A DNA stretch of 64,000 nucleotides, from assembly GCF_900100015.1 (NCBI RefSeq), contig NZ_FNDD01000028.1, positions 1 through 64,000 on the forward strand. Direction: 5' to 3'. Origin of the DNA: Vibrio xiamenensis (GTDB lineage Bacteria > Pseudomonadota > Gammaproteobacteria > Enterobacterales > Vibrionaceae). The translations under genes and the position numbers were made by a program. The notes under the pieces were generated by a model, which saw only the letters and a list, made by a program, of their open reading frames with translations, ran no database searches and was not told where the DNA came from. Shown piece after piece: positions 54,075 through 62,601 of the stretch; within the stretch, counting starts at the first letter, position 1; the number at the start of each line of letters is the position of its first letter.

Positions 54075-54806
54075 ATGTTAACCAATTGGCGCCAGAAAGC
54101 CATGCAAGGCTTCGCAAATTATTCGCCGCCCAGATGGTGTGAAATCTGCCGTTTCGCGCTGAAGAGCCCACAGTCACACTTGCCGATTTGTCAGCATTGT
54201 CTGCACTATTTTCAGCCCACACCGCGCTGTCAACGCTGCGGCTTGCCGACTTTGCTGAATGTGCCGCAATGCGGGCAATGTTTACGTACGCCTCCACCTT
54301 GGCAGCGCGTGGTGTGTGTTGGTGATTACCAGCCGCCGCTGTCAAACTACGTTCATCATTTGAAATATCAAGGTCACTTTTGGCATGCGTCTTGGCTTGC
54401 GCAGTTGCTTGCCAAGCGTGTTACCAAGGTGCCGGATATGATCACCTGCGTGCCTTTGCATTGGCGGCGGCATTGGCAGCGCGGGTTTAATCAAAGTGAG
54501 TTGTTGGCGAGCTTTGTCGCGAAAAGCCTCGGCTGCGCGCACCACAGTAAACTGTTTCGCCGCGTGCGCCATACCAAGCCGCAGCAAGGAATGAATAAAC
54601 GCCAGCGACAGCGTAATTTACGCCGCGCATTTGTACTTAATCGTCATTTACTTAACCATAAGCCGCAGATACACCATGTCGCGATTGTGGACGATGTGAT
54701 GACCACAGGTAGTACAGTGCGGCATTTATCTGAATTACTCCTTGAAGCGGGCGTCAAAAGCATCGATATTTACTGTCTATGCCGCACTCCGGAGCCGAAA
54801 GATTAA
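54075..54806 (+). CDS. comF: ComF-family phosphoribosyltransferase-like protein
   Basis: A 243-aa protein (GntX in E. coli) with N-terminal zinc-finger cysteines (WCEICRF near 21, CQHC, CQRCGLP, CGQC) and a phosphoribosyltransferase fold whose PRPP loop is HHVAIVDDVMTTGST near 205-219. In naturally competent Vibrio, ComF helps take up single-stranded DNA. The ATG at 54075 gives the normal N-terminus; an open extension overlaps bioH on the other strand and is ignored. Followed by nfuA. Confidence 0.92.
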   Translation: MLTNWRQKAMQGFANYSPPRWCEICRFALKSPQSHLPICQHCLHYFQPTPRCQRCGLPTLLNVPQCGQCLRTPPPWQRVVCVGDYQPPLSNYVHHLKYQGHFWHASWLAQLLAKRVTKVPDMITCVPLHWRRHWQRGFNQSELLASFVAKSLGCAHHSKLFRRVRHTKPQQGMNKRQRQRNLRRAFVLNRHLLNHKPQIHHVAIVDDVMTTGSTVRHLSELLLEAGVKSIDIYCLCRTPEPKD

Positions 54807-54902
54807 TTCCGGCTAAGTGATTTAGAGAAAAGGGCTAGATCTCAAAATTCACAGGAGTAGAATGGTCAGCAAATAGCCTACAAATTTACTCAGGTATTCG
54901 TC

Positions 54903-55490
54903 GTGTCAAATACAATTACTATTACTGAATCTGCACAATCTCACTTCGGCAAGTTGCTGGAACAGCAACCAGAAGGCACTAATATTCGTGTGTTTGTGGT
55001 TAACCCAGGTACGCAAAATGCGGAATGTGGTGTGTCTTACTGTCCGCCAGAAGCGGTTGAAGCTACCGATACTGAACTGGCATTTGCGAGTTTTTCTGCG
55101 TATGTCGATGAGCTAAGCCTACCGTTTCTTGAAGATGCGGAAATCGATTTTGTAACGGACAAAATGGGCTCGCAACTGACTTTGAAAGCGCCAAACGCCA
55201 AAATGCGTAAGGTGTCTGATGATGCGCCGTTGCTAGAGCGCGTTGAATACGCGATCCAAACTCAGGTTAACCCACAATTGGCAGGCCACGGCGGTCACGT
55301 TAGCTTGATGGAAATTACTGAACAAGGCGTGGCGATTGTCTCGTTTGGTGGTGGTTGTAACGGCTGTTCAATGGTTGATGTGACGCTTAAAGAAGGCATC
55401 GAAAAAGAGCTTCTTCAGCAGTTTGACGGTGAATTGACTGCCGTTCGCGACGCCACAGACCATGATCGCGGCGATCACTCATACTACTAA
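54903..55490 (+). CDS. nfuA: Iron-sulfur cluster carrier NfuA
   Basis: Carries [4Fe-4S] clusters to client enzymes under stress. An N-terminal degenerate A-type domain (about 1-100) precedes the Nfu domain with GGGCNGCSMVDVTLKEGIE (Cys near 152 and 155). It has 195 aa and starts at GTG. The order bioH, comF, nfuA is conserved with enterobacteria. Confidence 0.97.
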   Translation: MSNTITITESAQSHFGKLLEQQPEGTNIRVFVVNPGTQNAECGVSYCPPEAVEATDTELAFASFSAYVDELSLPFLEDAEIDFVTDKMGSQLTLKAPNAKMRKVSDDAPLLERVEYAIQTQVNPQLAGHGGHVSLMEITEQGVAIVSFGGGCNGCSMVDVTLKEGIEKELLQQFDGELTAVRDATDHDRGDHSYY

Positions 55491-55852
55491 GCGGTTATGG
55501 CTAAGTAGATACGATCTGCGTATCAGTACAAATTCAGGGTTGGCATTGCCAGCCCTTTTTTGCGCGTTTTATATAATTGCGCCTAATTGAAGTGAAATAA
55601 GTTTTTTAACGTTACGTCAACAAACGGGCAATTTATCAATATTGCGCTTTCCAAGCTGCGCATTTTTCTCATATATTAGTGGCTTAATCTTAGGGGATTG
55701 TGCCAATCAGTCGCTTATTGATAGAACACCCTATCGATAGACATTTTTGATTAACATTGCCCCGAACTCGGTTTTCCACCTTAGCGGTGACCTTGCACTT
55801 AAGTGCGATGCTTCACGGTTAAGTCATTCGACCCAATCTAAGGAGCTGGCGC
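55491..55852 (+). promoter_or_regulatory. nfuA-nudE intergenic region
   Basis: A 362-base gene-free stretch. A terminator-like stem GGGTTGGC-att-GCCAGCCC followed by TTTTTT lies at 55533-55557 and ends nfuA. The remainder presumably holds the nudE promoter. I see no further gene or known element. Confidence 0.6.
55533..55557 (+). terminator. Terminator downstream of nfuA
   Basis: GGGTTGGC-att-GCCAGCCC pairs with one G-T wobble and is followed by six T residues, about 43 bases after the nfuA stop. Confidence 0.85.
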
Positions 55853-56401
55853 GTGAGCAAGCGGACTCTGCCACAAATTTTAGCCAAGCAAACCGTGGCT
55901 AAATCTAAGCTTTTCGCGATTGAATCGCTCGACCTACGTTTTAGTAACGGTGAAGAGCGCACCTATGAACGCATGCGCCCGAGTGGGCGAAATGCAGTAA
56001 TGATGGTGCCGGTGACCGAGCAAGGCGATTTGCTGTTGGTAAGAGAATACGGTGCAGGAACAGAACGTTATGAACTGGGTTTTCCCAAAGGATTGATTGA
56101 TCCGGGAGAAACGCCAGAGCAAGCGGCGGTTCGTGAATTGAAAGAAGAAGTGGGTTTTGGCGCCAATAAACTCACTCCGCTCAAAGAGGTGGTACTCGCG
56201 CCGTCTTATTTTTCCAGCAAAATGACTTTATTTATCGCCCAAGATCTATACTCAGAAAAGCTCGAAGGTGATGAACCTGAACCACTTGAAATCGTTCGCT
56301 GGCCGTTAGCGCAAGCGGAGGAATTACTCACTCATCTCGACTTCTGTGAAGCGCGCTGCATTACGGCGTTGATGCTTGCGCTGCGTATTTTGAACCCGTA
56401 A
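55853..56401 (+). CDS. nudE: ADP compounds hydrolase NudE (Nudix)
   Basis: A Nudix hydrolase of 182 aa acting on ADP-ribose, NADH and related dinucleotides. The Nudix box is complete: GLIDPGETPEQAAVRELKEE then VGFG, near residues 80-103. It starts at GTG 55853 with AAGGAG upstream. The stop overlaps an ATG (TAATG) and cysQ follows closely, so nudE-cysQ is an operon as in E. coli relatives. Confidence 0.95.
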   Translation: MSKRTLPQILAKQTVAKSKLFAIESLDLRFSNGEERTYERMRPSGRNAVMMVPVTEQGDLLLVREYGAGTERYELGFPKGLIDPGETPEQAAVRELKEEVGFGANKLTPLKEVVLAPSYFSSKMTLFIAQDLYSEKLEGDEPEPLEIVRWPLAQAEELLTHLDFCEARCITALMLALRILNP

Positions 56402-56424
56402 TGGTGCCTAAGGAACATTGTTCA

Positions 56425-57252
56425 ATGCCTGAATCCAAAGATCTCTCCCATCTGTTACCGAACGTGATTGAAATTGCCCGTTCGGCGGGGCAGTTGATTC
56501 TCGATATTTATCAAAAGAAGCAATACCAAGAATTTACCAAAAGCGATGATACGCCGGTGACCAGTGCTGATATCGCGGCGCATAAGCTGATCACCGAACG
56601 TTTGTCCGATCTTACGCCAGACATTCCGGTGCTGTCGGAAGAAGCGGCTGACATCAGTTTGGAAAAGCGTGCTCAGTGGAATCGCTACTGGCTGGTGGAT
56701 CCGCTCGATGGTACCCAAGAATTCATCGCTCGCAGCGGCGACTTCGCGACCATCATTGCTTTGATTGAGAATAATCGTCCGGTGATGGGCGTGGTTTACG
56801 GGCCGGTTTCTGGCGTTACTTATTACGCGTATCACGGGAAAGGCGCGTGGAAAGTGCCGGATATGAACGAAAGCGTTTCTATCAGCAGCCATAAACATGC
56901 GGGTAAAGGCTTTCCTATCGCGATGGCGATCAGCCGCCGTCAAGATATCAACCGCATTACCAGCCGCATGAACACGGAATGGAATTACGATTTAGTGCCA
57001 CTTGGTTCGGCAGCATTGAAAGCGTGTTTGGTGGCAGAAGGTGCGGTGGATTGCTATCTGCGCCTTGGGCCAACGGGCGAGTGGGACACGGCTGCGACTC
57101 AATGTATTGTTGAGGAAGCGGGCGGGCGCATTTTAAGTACGGTGTTGGAGCCGCTGTCTTACAACGAGCGCGATACGCTTGAGAATCCAAACTTTATTGT
57201 GCTTGGTGACGAATCACTGCCGTGGGATGAGATTTTGCAGCGCAAAGACTGA
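56425..57252 (+). CDS. cysQ: 3'(2'),5'-bisphosphate nucleotidase CysQ
   Basis: Removes the toxic sulfate-assimilation by-product adenosine 3',5'-bisphosphate. The inositol-monophosphatase-type metal motifs are EEAAD near 78, DPLDGTQEF near 95 and WDTAATQCIVEEAGG near 220. It has 275 aa. The ATG at 56425 with AAGGAA nine bases upstream is preferred to one overlapping the nudE stop. It ends at a terminator shared with xanP. Confidence 0.95.
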   Translation: MPESKDLSHLLPNVIEIARSAGQLILDIYQKKQYQEFTKSDDTPVTSADIAAHKLITERLSDLTPDIPVLSEEAADISLEKRAQWNRYWLVDPLDGTQEFIARSGDFATIIALIENNRPVMGVVYGPVSGVTYYAYHGKGAWKVPDMNESVSISSHKHAGKGFPIAMAISRRQDINRITSRMNTEWNYDLVPLGSAALKACLVAEGAVDCYLRLGPTGEWDTAATQCIVEEAGGRILSTVLEPLSYNERDTLENPNFIVLGDESLPWDEILQRKD

Positions 57253-57273
57253 CTTTTTTGCCGGAATCGCAAC

Positions 57274-57303
57274 AATAAAAAAGGTGGCCCTAGCCACCTT
57301 TTT
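57274..57303. terminator. Shared terminator between cysQ and xanP
   Basis: AAAAAAGGTGGC-ccta-GCCACCTTTTT has A and T runs on both sides, between convergent genes. Confidence 0.9.
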
Positions 57304-57323
57304 CAGTTTTAGAATTTGCGTTG

Positions 57324-58724
57324 TTAGCTCTTGGCTTGAGTTTGCTCGGCGTTCTCAGCTGCTTTGGTTTCCGTTAATACTTTGGTTTCCGGCAATACCA
57401 GATTTAGAATAATCGCGGTTAAGCCGCCCGCAGCGATGCCAGAGGAGAGAATGTTTTTAATATACTCAGGCATAAACTGCAGAATTTCTGGTTTCTGCGC
57501 AATGCCCAGCCCCATCGAAAACGACATCGCCATAATTAAAATCGCGCGGCGATCGAGCTCCACGCGCGAAATAATTCGAATGCCTGCGGCGGCGATAGTA
57601 CCAAACATCACGATGGTTGCGCCGCCAAGAACTGGCTCAGGAATCAACTGCACAAAACTTGCGACGCCTGGGAACAGGCCAAGAATGACAAGCATGGCGG
57701 CAATAAAGTAACCGACGTAACGGCTTGCTACGCCAGTTAGCATGATGATGCCGTTGTTTTGTGAAAAAGTAGAGTTCGGGAAGCTGTTAAATACTGCTGC
57801 TATCGCTGAGTTCAAGCCATCTGCAAGCACGCCGCCTTTGATGCGCTTCATGTAGATTGGGCCTTTGACGGGTTCGCCAGACACCTCTGAAGTGGCGGTG
57901 ATATCGCCAATCGCTTCCAGTGCGGTAATCAAGAAGATCAGCACCAGTGGAATAAATAGCGACCAGTCAAAGCTGATGCCGTATTGCATCGGCACTGGCA
58001 GTGCAATCAGCGCGCCATTTTGAGCAAGCGCAGAAGTGTCGATCATGCCAAGCGCATAAGCCAGCAAACAGCCTACCACCATGGCAATCACAATTGATGC
58101 GACACGAATATAAGCGTTACTGGAACGGTTTAAAATCACAATCAGGCCAAGCACTGTGCCGGCTAACGCTAACTTATCTAGGCTACCGAAACTGCCATCG
58201 CTAAGCGCTGAATAGCCGCCGCCCATAGAGACCAAGCCAACTTGAATCAGGGTTAAACCAATTAGGGTCACTACAATACCCGATACCAAAGGTGTGATAA
58301 CGCGCTGGGCGTATTCAAGTACGCGAGAAAGCAAAATCTCGGCAAACGAAGCCAGTAAAATGGTGCCGAAAATCGCAGCCATCATAGTCGGAACATCAGC
58401 GCCGCCAGATTTAAGCGACAAACCTGCGCCAATAATTGGACCTAAAAAGTTAAAGCTGGTGCCCTGAATTGAAAGCAGCCCAGAACCGATCGGGCCAATA
58501 GTGCGAATTTGAATGAATGAGCACACGCCGGAAGCAAACAGCGACATACTGATAATGGTGTTGGTTTGATCGGCTGGTACGCCAAGGGTTTGGCAGATAA
58601 TCAGCGAGGGTGTAATCACCGCAACAAACATGGCGAGTAGGTGCTGCAGAGCAGCAAACAGAGTTTGAGGCAGTGGTGGTCGCTCATTTAATTGATAAAC
58701 AAGCTCCGACTTTGGCGTAGTCAT
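57324..58724 (-). CDS. xanP: Xanthine permease (NCS2 family)
   Basis: A polytopic inner-membrane purine:proton symporter, 466 aa with about 12-14 helices. PPLPQTLFAALQHLLAMFVA near the N-terminus, ISMSLFASGV, GSGLLSIQGTSFNF and SFPNSTFSQNNGIIMLTGVAS (in short parts) are NCS2 signatures, and overall it is closest to XanP. The C-terminus is polar and Ala/Glu-rich. The ATG at 58724 has AGGAA seven bases upstream; an ATG eight codons further up is less likely. A PurR operator overlaps its promoter. Confidence 0.9.
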   Translation of the reverse strand: MTTPKSELVYQLNERPPLPQTLFAALQHLLAMFVAVITPSLIICQTLGVPADQTNTIISMSLFASGVCSFIQIRTIGPIGSGLLSIQGTSFNFLGPIIGAGLSLKSGGADVPTMMAAIFGTILLASFAEILLSRVLEYAQRVITPLVSGIVVTLIGLTLIQVGLVSMGGGYSALSDGSFGSLDKLALAGTVLGLIVILNRSSNAYIRVASIVIAMVVGCLLAYALGMIDTSALAQNGALIALPVPMQYGISFDWSLFIPLVLIFLITALEAIGDITATSEVSGEPVKGPIYMKRIKGGVLADGLNSAIAAVFNSFPNSTFSQNNGIIMLTGVASRYVGYFIAAMLVILGLFPGVASFVQLIPEPVLGGATIVMFGTIAAAGIRIISRVELDRRAILIMAMSFSMGLGIAQKPEILQFMPEYIKNILSSGIAAGGLTAIILNLVLPETKVLTETKAAENAEQTQAKS

Positions 58725-58858
58725 ATTGTGGTTCCTATTTGTGTTCACCGAACGTCGCTGAATGGGACATTCGGGGTGAGCAAATACGTCATCTGTGATT
58801 GCTGTTAATCAGAATTTGCTCGACTGGGATGCGCGTAGCGCGAATGATTTTGGGCGGA

Positions 58859-58896
58859 ATTATAGACATTTAGTCTAGAAAGGCAATCGTTTGCCT
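58859..58896 (-). promoter_or_regulatory. xanP promoter with PurR operator
   Basis: Read on the minus strand, AGGCAAACGATTGCCT (58881-58896) is a near-perfect PurR palindrome (consensus ACGCAAACGTTTGCGT). Its end supplies a -35 TTGCCT, followed 16 bases later by a perfect -10 TATAAT (58859-58864). Initiation near 58851 gives a leader of about 125 nt. Binding of PurR with hypoxanthine or guanine would block the promoter. Confidence 0.85.
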
Positions 58897-58917
58897 AAGT
58901 TGCTGAGAAGCCTTGAT

Positions 58918-59575
58918 AGCTTTTGACCTCCAGTAACCCCAGAGCTCTTTTCGCTGTACACTCGAACGTGAGTACACATCAGCATCAGCAGGTAAGTGAT
59001 CATTTACTTGCTGATAATGGCGATGAAAAATTACTGTGATTTAAAGGAAGGTCAATTTAATGATCTGATTTAAAAGAATTTATTTTTGAGTGATTGGCTT
59101 AATCTGCGACTCTGTTTGGTCGTCTTTAATATATGAAGACAGCTATTTAGGCTTTTGGATCATAGCAACCCCAAAGCTCCTAAAGCTGTACAGAGAGAGT
59201 AAGCATTTACTCGTTCTGCATCCTATACCTCTGCGGCGTGTCGAAATTTACGCTACAAAAATTCGCTAACATATTGTTTTTAAATGCTTTAATTAGCTTC
59301 CGTTTTTAACCTAAATCTTGATTCCTTACATGATGAACAGCGTGTAGAGCTTTTGGATCATAGCAACTCAAAAGCCATATAAGCTGTACATAGCTTTTCT
59401 CCGCCTCGAAAAATCGTCTTTACGGCACTTGTTGCTGAAAAAGAAATTTGGCTAATTTAATGAAAAATAGAGATATTTTTTATTCTGGATGTGAAGAGCG
59501 TTATCAAGATAGGCAATGGTGACAGCTTTTAAGGCTTTGGGAACACGATAACCCTAAAGCCCTTAAAGCTGTACA
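58918..59575. repeat. Array of four hairpin repeats between xanP and recG
   Basis: Four imperfect copies of one hairpin element lie at 58918-58960 (43 bp), 59141-59192 (52), 59348-59390 (43) and 59524-59575 (52). All start AGCT, have a central loop such as ATCATAGCAACCCC, and end GCTGTACA. The best, copy 4, folds as AGCTTTTAAGGCTTTGGG against ACCCTAAAGCCCTTAAAGCT. Starts are 223, 207 and 176 bp apart. The first two are followed by a second small hairpin (AGCAGGTAAGTGATC; GAGTAAGCATTTACTC). No gene is seen in 58897-59595. They do not match integron attC, ERIC or CRISPR patterns. Confidence 0.75.
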
Positions 59576-59595
59576 CAAGGATAAACTGACGCGTA

Positions 59596-61674
59596 TTAAG
59601 CTTTGGCGTAAACGTCGCGTTCGCCTAACCAGCGGTCGATGATCGCCGCCGCGTTGGTTGGGTAATTGTCGTGAATATGGCGTGCAATGCGCTGAACTTC
59701 GGGAATTAAGCGCTGATCGCGAACTAAATCGGCAATTTTAAAATCTGCCATGCCGGTTTGCTTAGTGCCCAGTAGCTCACCTGGGCCGCGAATTTCCAAA
59801 TCGCGCTGCGCAATCACAAAGCCATCATTACTTTCCCTTAGCACGCCAAGGCGTTTTTGCGCGGTTTTTGACAGCGGAGCGTGGTACAACAGCACACAAT
59901 GACTCGCCACTGAGCCTCGCCCGACTCGCCCACGCAATTGGTGTAACTGAGCCAACCCTAAACGCTCGGGGTTTTCGATAATCATCAAGCTGGAGTTTGG
60001 CACATCCACACCGACTTCAATGACGGTGGTCGCAACCAGCAGGTGCAGCTTGTTGTCTTTGAAATCTTGCATCACGGCTTGCTTTTCAGCCGGTTTCATT
60101 CGCCCATGCACTAAACCGATTTTTACATCTGGCAGTTTGGCTTGTAGGTCTGCGGCGGTATCTGCGGCGGCTTGCGCTTCCAGCACTTCTGATTCATCAA
60201 TCAACGTACAAACCCAATAGGCTTGTTTGCCCTCACTGACACAGGCATGGCGTACGCGCTCAACGATATCGTCTCGTTTGGTATCTGGAATGGCCACGGT
60301 TTGAATCGGAGTGCGCCCAGGTGGCAGTTCATCAATAACTGAGGTTTCTAAATCGGCGTATGCAGTCATGGCCAGTGTGCGCGGAATTGGCGTCGCGGTC
60401 ATGATCAGTTGATGGGGAAATGCGCCTTGCTTGGCGCCTTTTTCGCGCAGCTCTAACCGCTGGTGGACGCCAAAGCGATGCTGCTCATCGATAATCACCA
60501 GTGCCAGATGATGAAATTCGACGTGCTCTTGGAATAACGCATGGGTTCCGACCACCATTTTGGCCTCGCCAGAGGCGATTTTCTCAAGTTCAGCTTGCTT
60601 GGTTTTGCCTTTGAGTTTGCCAGCCAGCCAAGCCACTTGAATGCCCATACTTTCAAACCAGTTGGAGAAATTGATCGCGTGCTGCTCTGCCAGCAGTTCG
60701 GTTGGCGCCATCATTGCCACTTGGTAGCCATGCTCAATGGCGCGTACTGCGGCCAGCGCCGCAACCAAGGTTTTGCCTGAGCCCACATCGCCTTGAACTA
60801 AGCGCATCATTGGGTGTGGCTTGGCAAGGTCTTGTTCGATTTCTTTCACCACGCGCGCTTGGGCATTGGTTGGCGAAAACGGCAACTGGGCTAACAGCTG
60901 GTCTTTGAGCTGATGAACTTCAGCGAGCGGCAGCGCTGCGTCTTTTTGCCCTTTGCTGCGCACCGCCAGCATCGATAAATTCTGCGCCAGTAACTCTTCC
61001 ATAATCAAACGCAACTGCGCAGGGTGTTTACCTTCGTCAAACAGTTCTAACTCGATATCCGGCGAAGGGCGATGAATGGTGTGCAGCGCATCAGCAAGCG
61101 TGGTTTGATGGTCATATAAGCCGCTTGGAAGCAGCTCTTGTACTGCGGCTTTATCAAGCAGTTCAAGTGCTTGATCGGTTAGGTTGCGCAGTGTCGCCTG
61201 GCGTAAGCCTTCGGTGGTTGGATACACCGGAGTTAAATGCGCTTCCAGTTCTGGGTCTTGCTGTGCGGCGTAGAATTTGTAGTCTGGATGGATGATTTCA
61301 AGGCCAGTATTACCGCGTTTGATTTCGCCATAGGCGTGAACGGTTTTGCCTTCGACAAAGTTGTTTTTCATCGCCGCAGTGAAGTTGAAAAAGCGCAGCG
61401 TAATGGTGCCGTTACCATCGCTGATTTTGACCGTTAGCATTTTGCGGCGACCAAACAGGGTATCGACGCTCATCACTTTGCCTTGCACCGCAGCCCATAA
61501 ACCGGCGTGCAGTTTCACCATTGGATAAATGCGGGTGCGGTCTTCGTAGCGTAGCGGTAAGTGAAACAGCAGGTCCTGAACGTTATTAAGCCCGACTTTA
61601 GCCAGTTTTTCTGCGACTTTGGCGCCGACGCCAGATAAAGAGGTTAGAGGAATGGCAGATAACAATTGGGACAT
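59596..61674 (-). CDS. recG: ATP-dependent DNA helicase RecG
   Basis: Reverses stalled replication forks and processes recombination intermediates. The wedge (OB) domain (about 1-150, VLHAGLWAAVQGKV-like region) is followed by the helicase core with Walker A QGDVGSGKT near 300, DEQHRFG (motif II) near 400, TATPIPRTLAMTAY (motif III), and motif VI QLRGRVGRG near 595. It has 692 aa with the ATG at 61674 (MSQLLSAIPL); a GTG six codons upstream is possible. About 140 bases separate it from trmH. Confidence 0.96.
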   Translation of the reverse strand: MSQLLSAIPLTSLSGVGAKVAEKLAKVGLNNVQDLLFHLPLRYEDRTRIYPMVKLHAGLWAAVQGKVMSVDTLFGRRKMLTVKISDGNGTITLRFFNFTAAMKNNFVEGKTVHAYGEIKRGNTGLEIIHPDYKFYAAQQDPELEAHLTPVYPTTEGLRQATLRNLTDQALELLDKAAVQELLPSGLYDHQTTLADALHTIHRPSPDIELELFDEGKHPAQLRLIMEELLAQNLSMLAVRSKGQKDAALPLAEVHQLKDQLLAQLPFSPTNAQARVVKEIEQDLAKPHPMMRLVQGDVGSGKTLVAALAAVRAIEHGYQVAMMAPTELLAEQHAINFSNWFESMGIQVAWLAGKLKGKTKQAELEKIASGEAKMVVGTHALFQEHVEFHHLALVIIDEQHRFGVHQRLELREKGAKQGAFPHQLIMTATPIPRTLAMTAYADLETSVIDELPPGRTPIQTVAIPDTKRDDIVERVRHACVSEGKQAYWVCTLIDESEVLEAQAAADTAADLQAKLPDVKIGLVHGRMKPAEKQAVMQDFKDNKLHLLVATTVIEVGVDVPNSSLMIIENPERLGLAQLHQLRGRVGRGSVASHCVLLYHAPLSKTAQKRLGVLRESNDGFVIAQRDLEIRGPGELLGTKQTGMADFKIADLVRDQRLIPEVQRIARHIHDNYPTNAAAIIDRWLGERDVYAKA

Positions 61675-61815
61675 AAGGCACTCATAACTCACGGTTTGAT
61701 AGCCGATAGTTAACCATTGAGCTGTGTTTTTGTACAGGGGAAATTGAAAGGGAATCTAGACGCGTCGCGTTATTTGACCAGTTGGCAACAATCGCGACGC
61801 GAAAATTTTGCGAGC

Positions 61816-62502
61816 TTAACCGCGCTGCATCTCTTGCCACCAAGATGGCTCAGCGATGATTTGACCTTGGTCATCAAGCTCTGGATAGGGCAAGCCTTTA
61901 CGTTTCGCTACTTTAGCTAACACCGGATGACCGCGTTCAAACAGAATACGATGAATGGTCTCTTTCGGCAGTTGGCTAACCAGATTGTCATACATGCCTG
62001 CGGCTTGGCGCTGACGCTGTGCTTCATACAAAATCACTGCGCTGGCAACAGAAACATTCAGCGATTGCACCATACCGAGCATCGGAATCATGATGTCTTG
62101 GTCGGCTAAATCGAGCGCGGTTTTTGAGATGCCCGTTTTTTCGCTGCCGAGCACGATAGCGGTCGGTTTGGTGTAATCCACTTCGCGAAAATCTACCGCA
62201 GTATCAGAAAGGTTGGTGACCAGAACTTGCATGCCTTGCGCTTTCAGGTTGCCAATCGCTTCGGTAACACAGTTGTGTGTGTCGACTTCGACCCAGTTAC
62301 GTGCGCCGGCTGAGGTGTGGCTTAGCGTGCGCATCTGCGCGTTTGGCCACACGGCGTGGATTTTGTGTACGCCGGTGGCGTCTGCGGTGCGAATCACCGC
62401 CGAAACATTATTGGGTTTATGGACTTCTTCCAAGCACAGGGTGAGGTCGACTTGGCGCGCTTTAAGCACTTGTTGAATACGTTGATAGCGTTGAGGGTTC
62501 AT
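61816..62502 (-). CDS. trmH: tRNA (guanosine-18-2'-O)-methyltransferase TrmH
   Basis: A SPOUT methyltransferase (228 aa) that methylates G18 in the D-loop of tRNAs. Motifs: NVSAVIRTADATG near 33-45, IVLGSEKTGIS near 118-128 and PMLGMVQSLNVSVASAVILYE near 140-160 (in short parts), forming the trefoil knot. The gene order spoT-trmH-recG is conserved in gammaproteobacteria, but here a terminator separates it from spoT. Confidence 0.96.
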   Translation of the reverse strand: MNPQRYQRIQQVLKARQVDLTLCLEEVHKPNNVSAVIRTADATGVHKIHAVWPNAQMRTLSHTSAGARNWVEVDTHNCVTEAIGNLKAQGMQVLVTNLSDTAVDFREVDYTKPTAIVLGSEKTGISKTALDLADQDIMIPMLGMVQSLNVSVASAVILYEAQRQRQAAGMYDNLVSQLPKETIHRILFERGHPVLAKVAKRKGLPYPELDDQGQIIAEPSWWQEMQRG

Positions 62503-62552
62503 AACGACGTTCTAGTAATAACAATTCTAAGGATAAAAATGCTAAGGAAAAT

Positions 62553-62577
62553 AAAAATGCCCTCGTAAAAGGGCATT
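62553..62577 (-). terminator. Terminator downstream of spoT
   Basis: On the minus strand AATGCCC-ttttacga-GGGCATT is followed by TTTATTTT, 25 bases after the spoT stop and about 50 before the trmH ATG. It would uncouple trmH-recG from spoT. Confidence 0.8.
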
Positions 62578-62601
62578 AAGTATTGAATATTCAGCGGTTT
62601 A

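Noticed and set aside
58897..59595. Integron attC sites, ERIC or CRISPR repeats in the xanP-recG gap
   Set aside because: The units are 43-52 bp hairpins with about 200 bp of unlike sequence between them. They lack attC core sites, ERIC sequence and regular short spacers.
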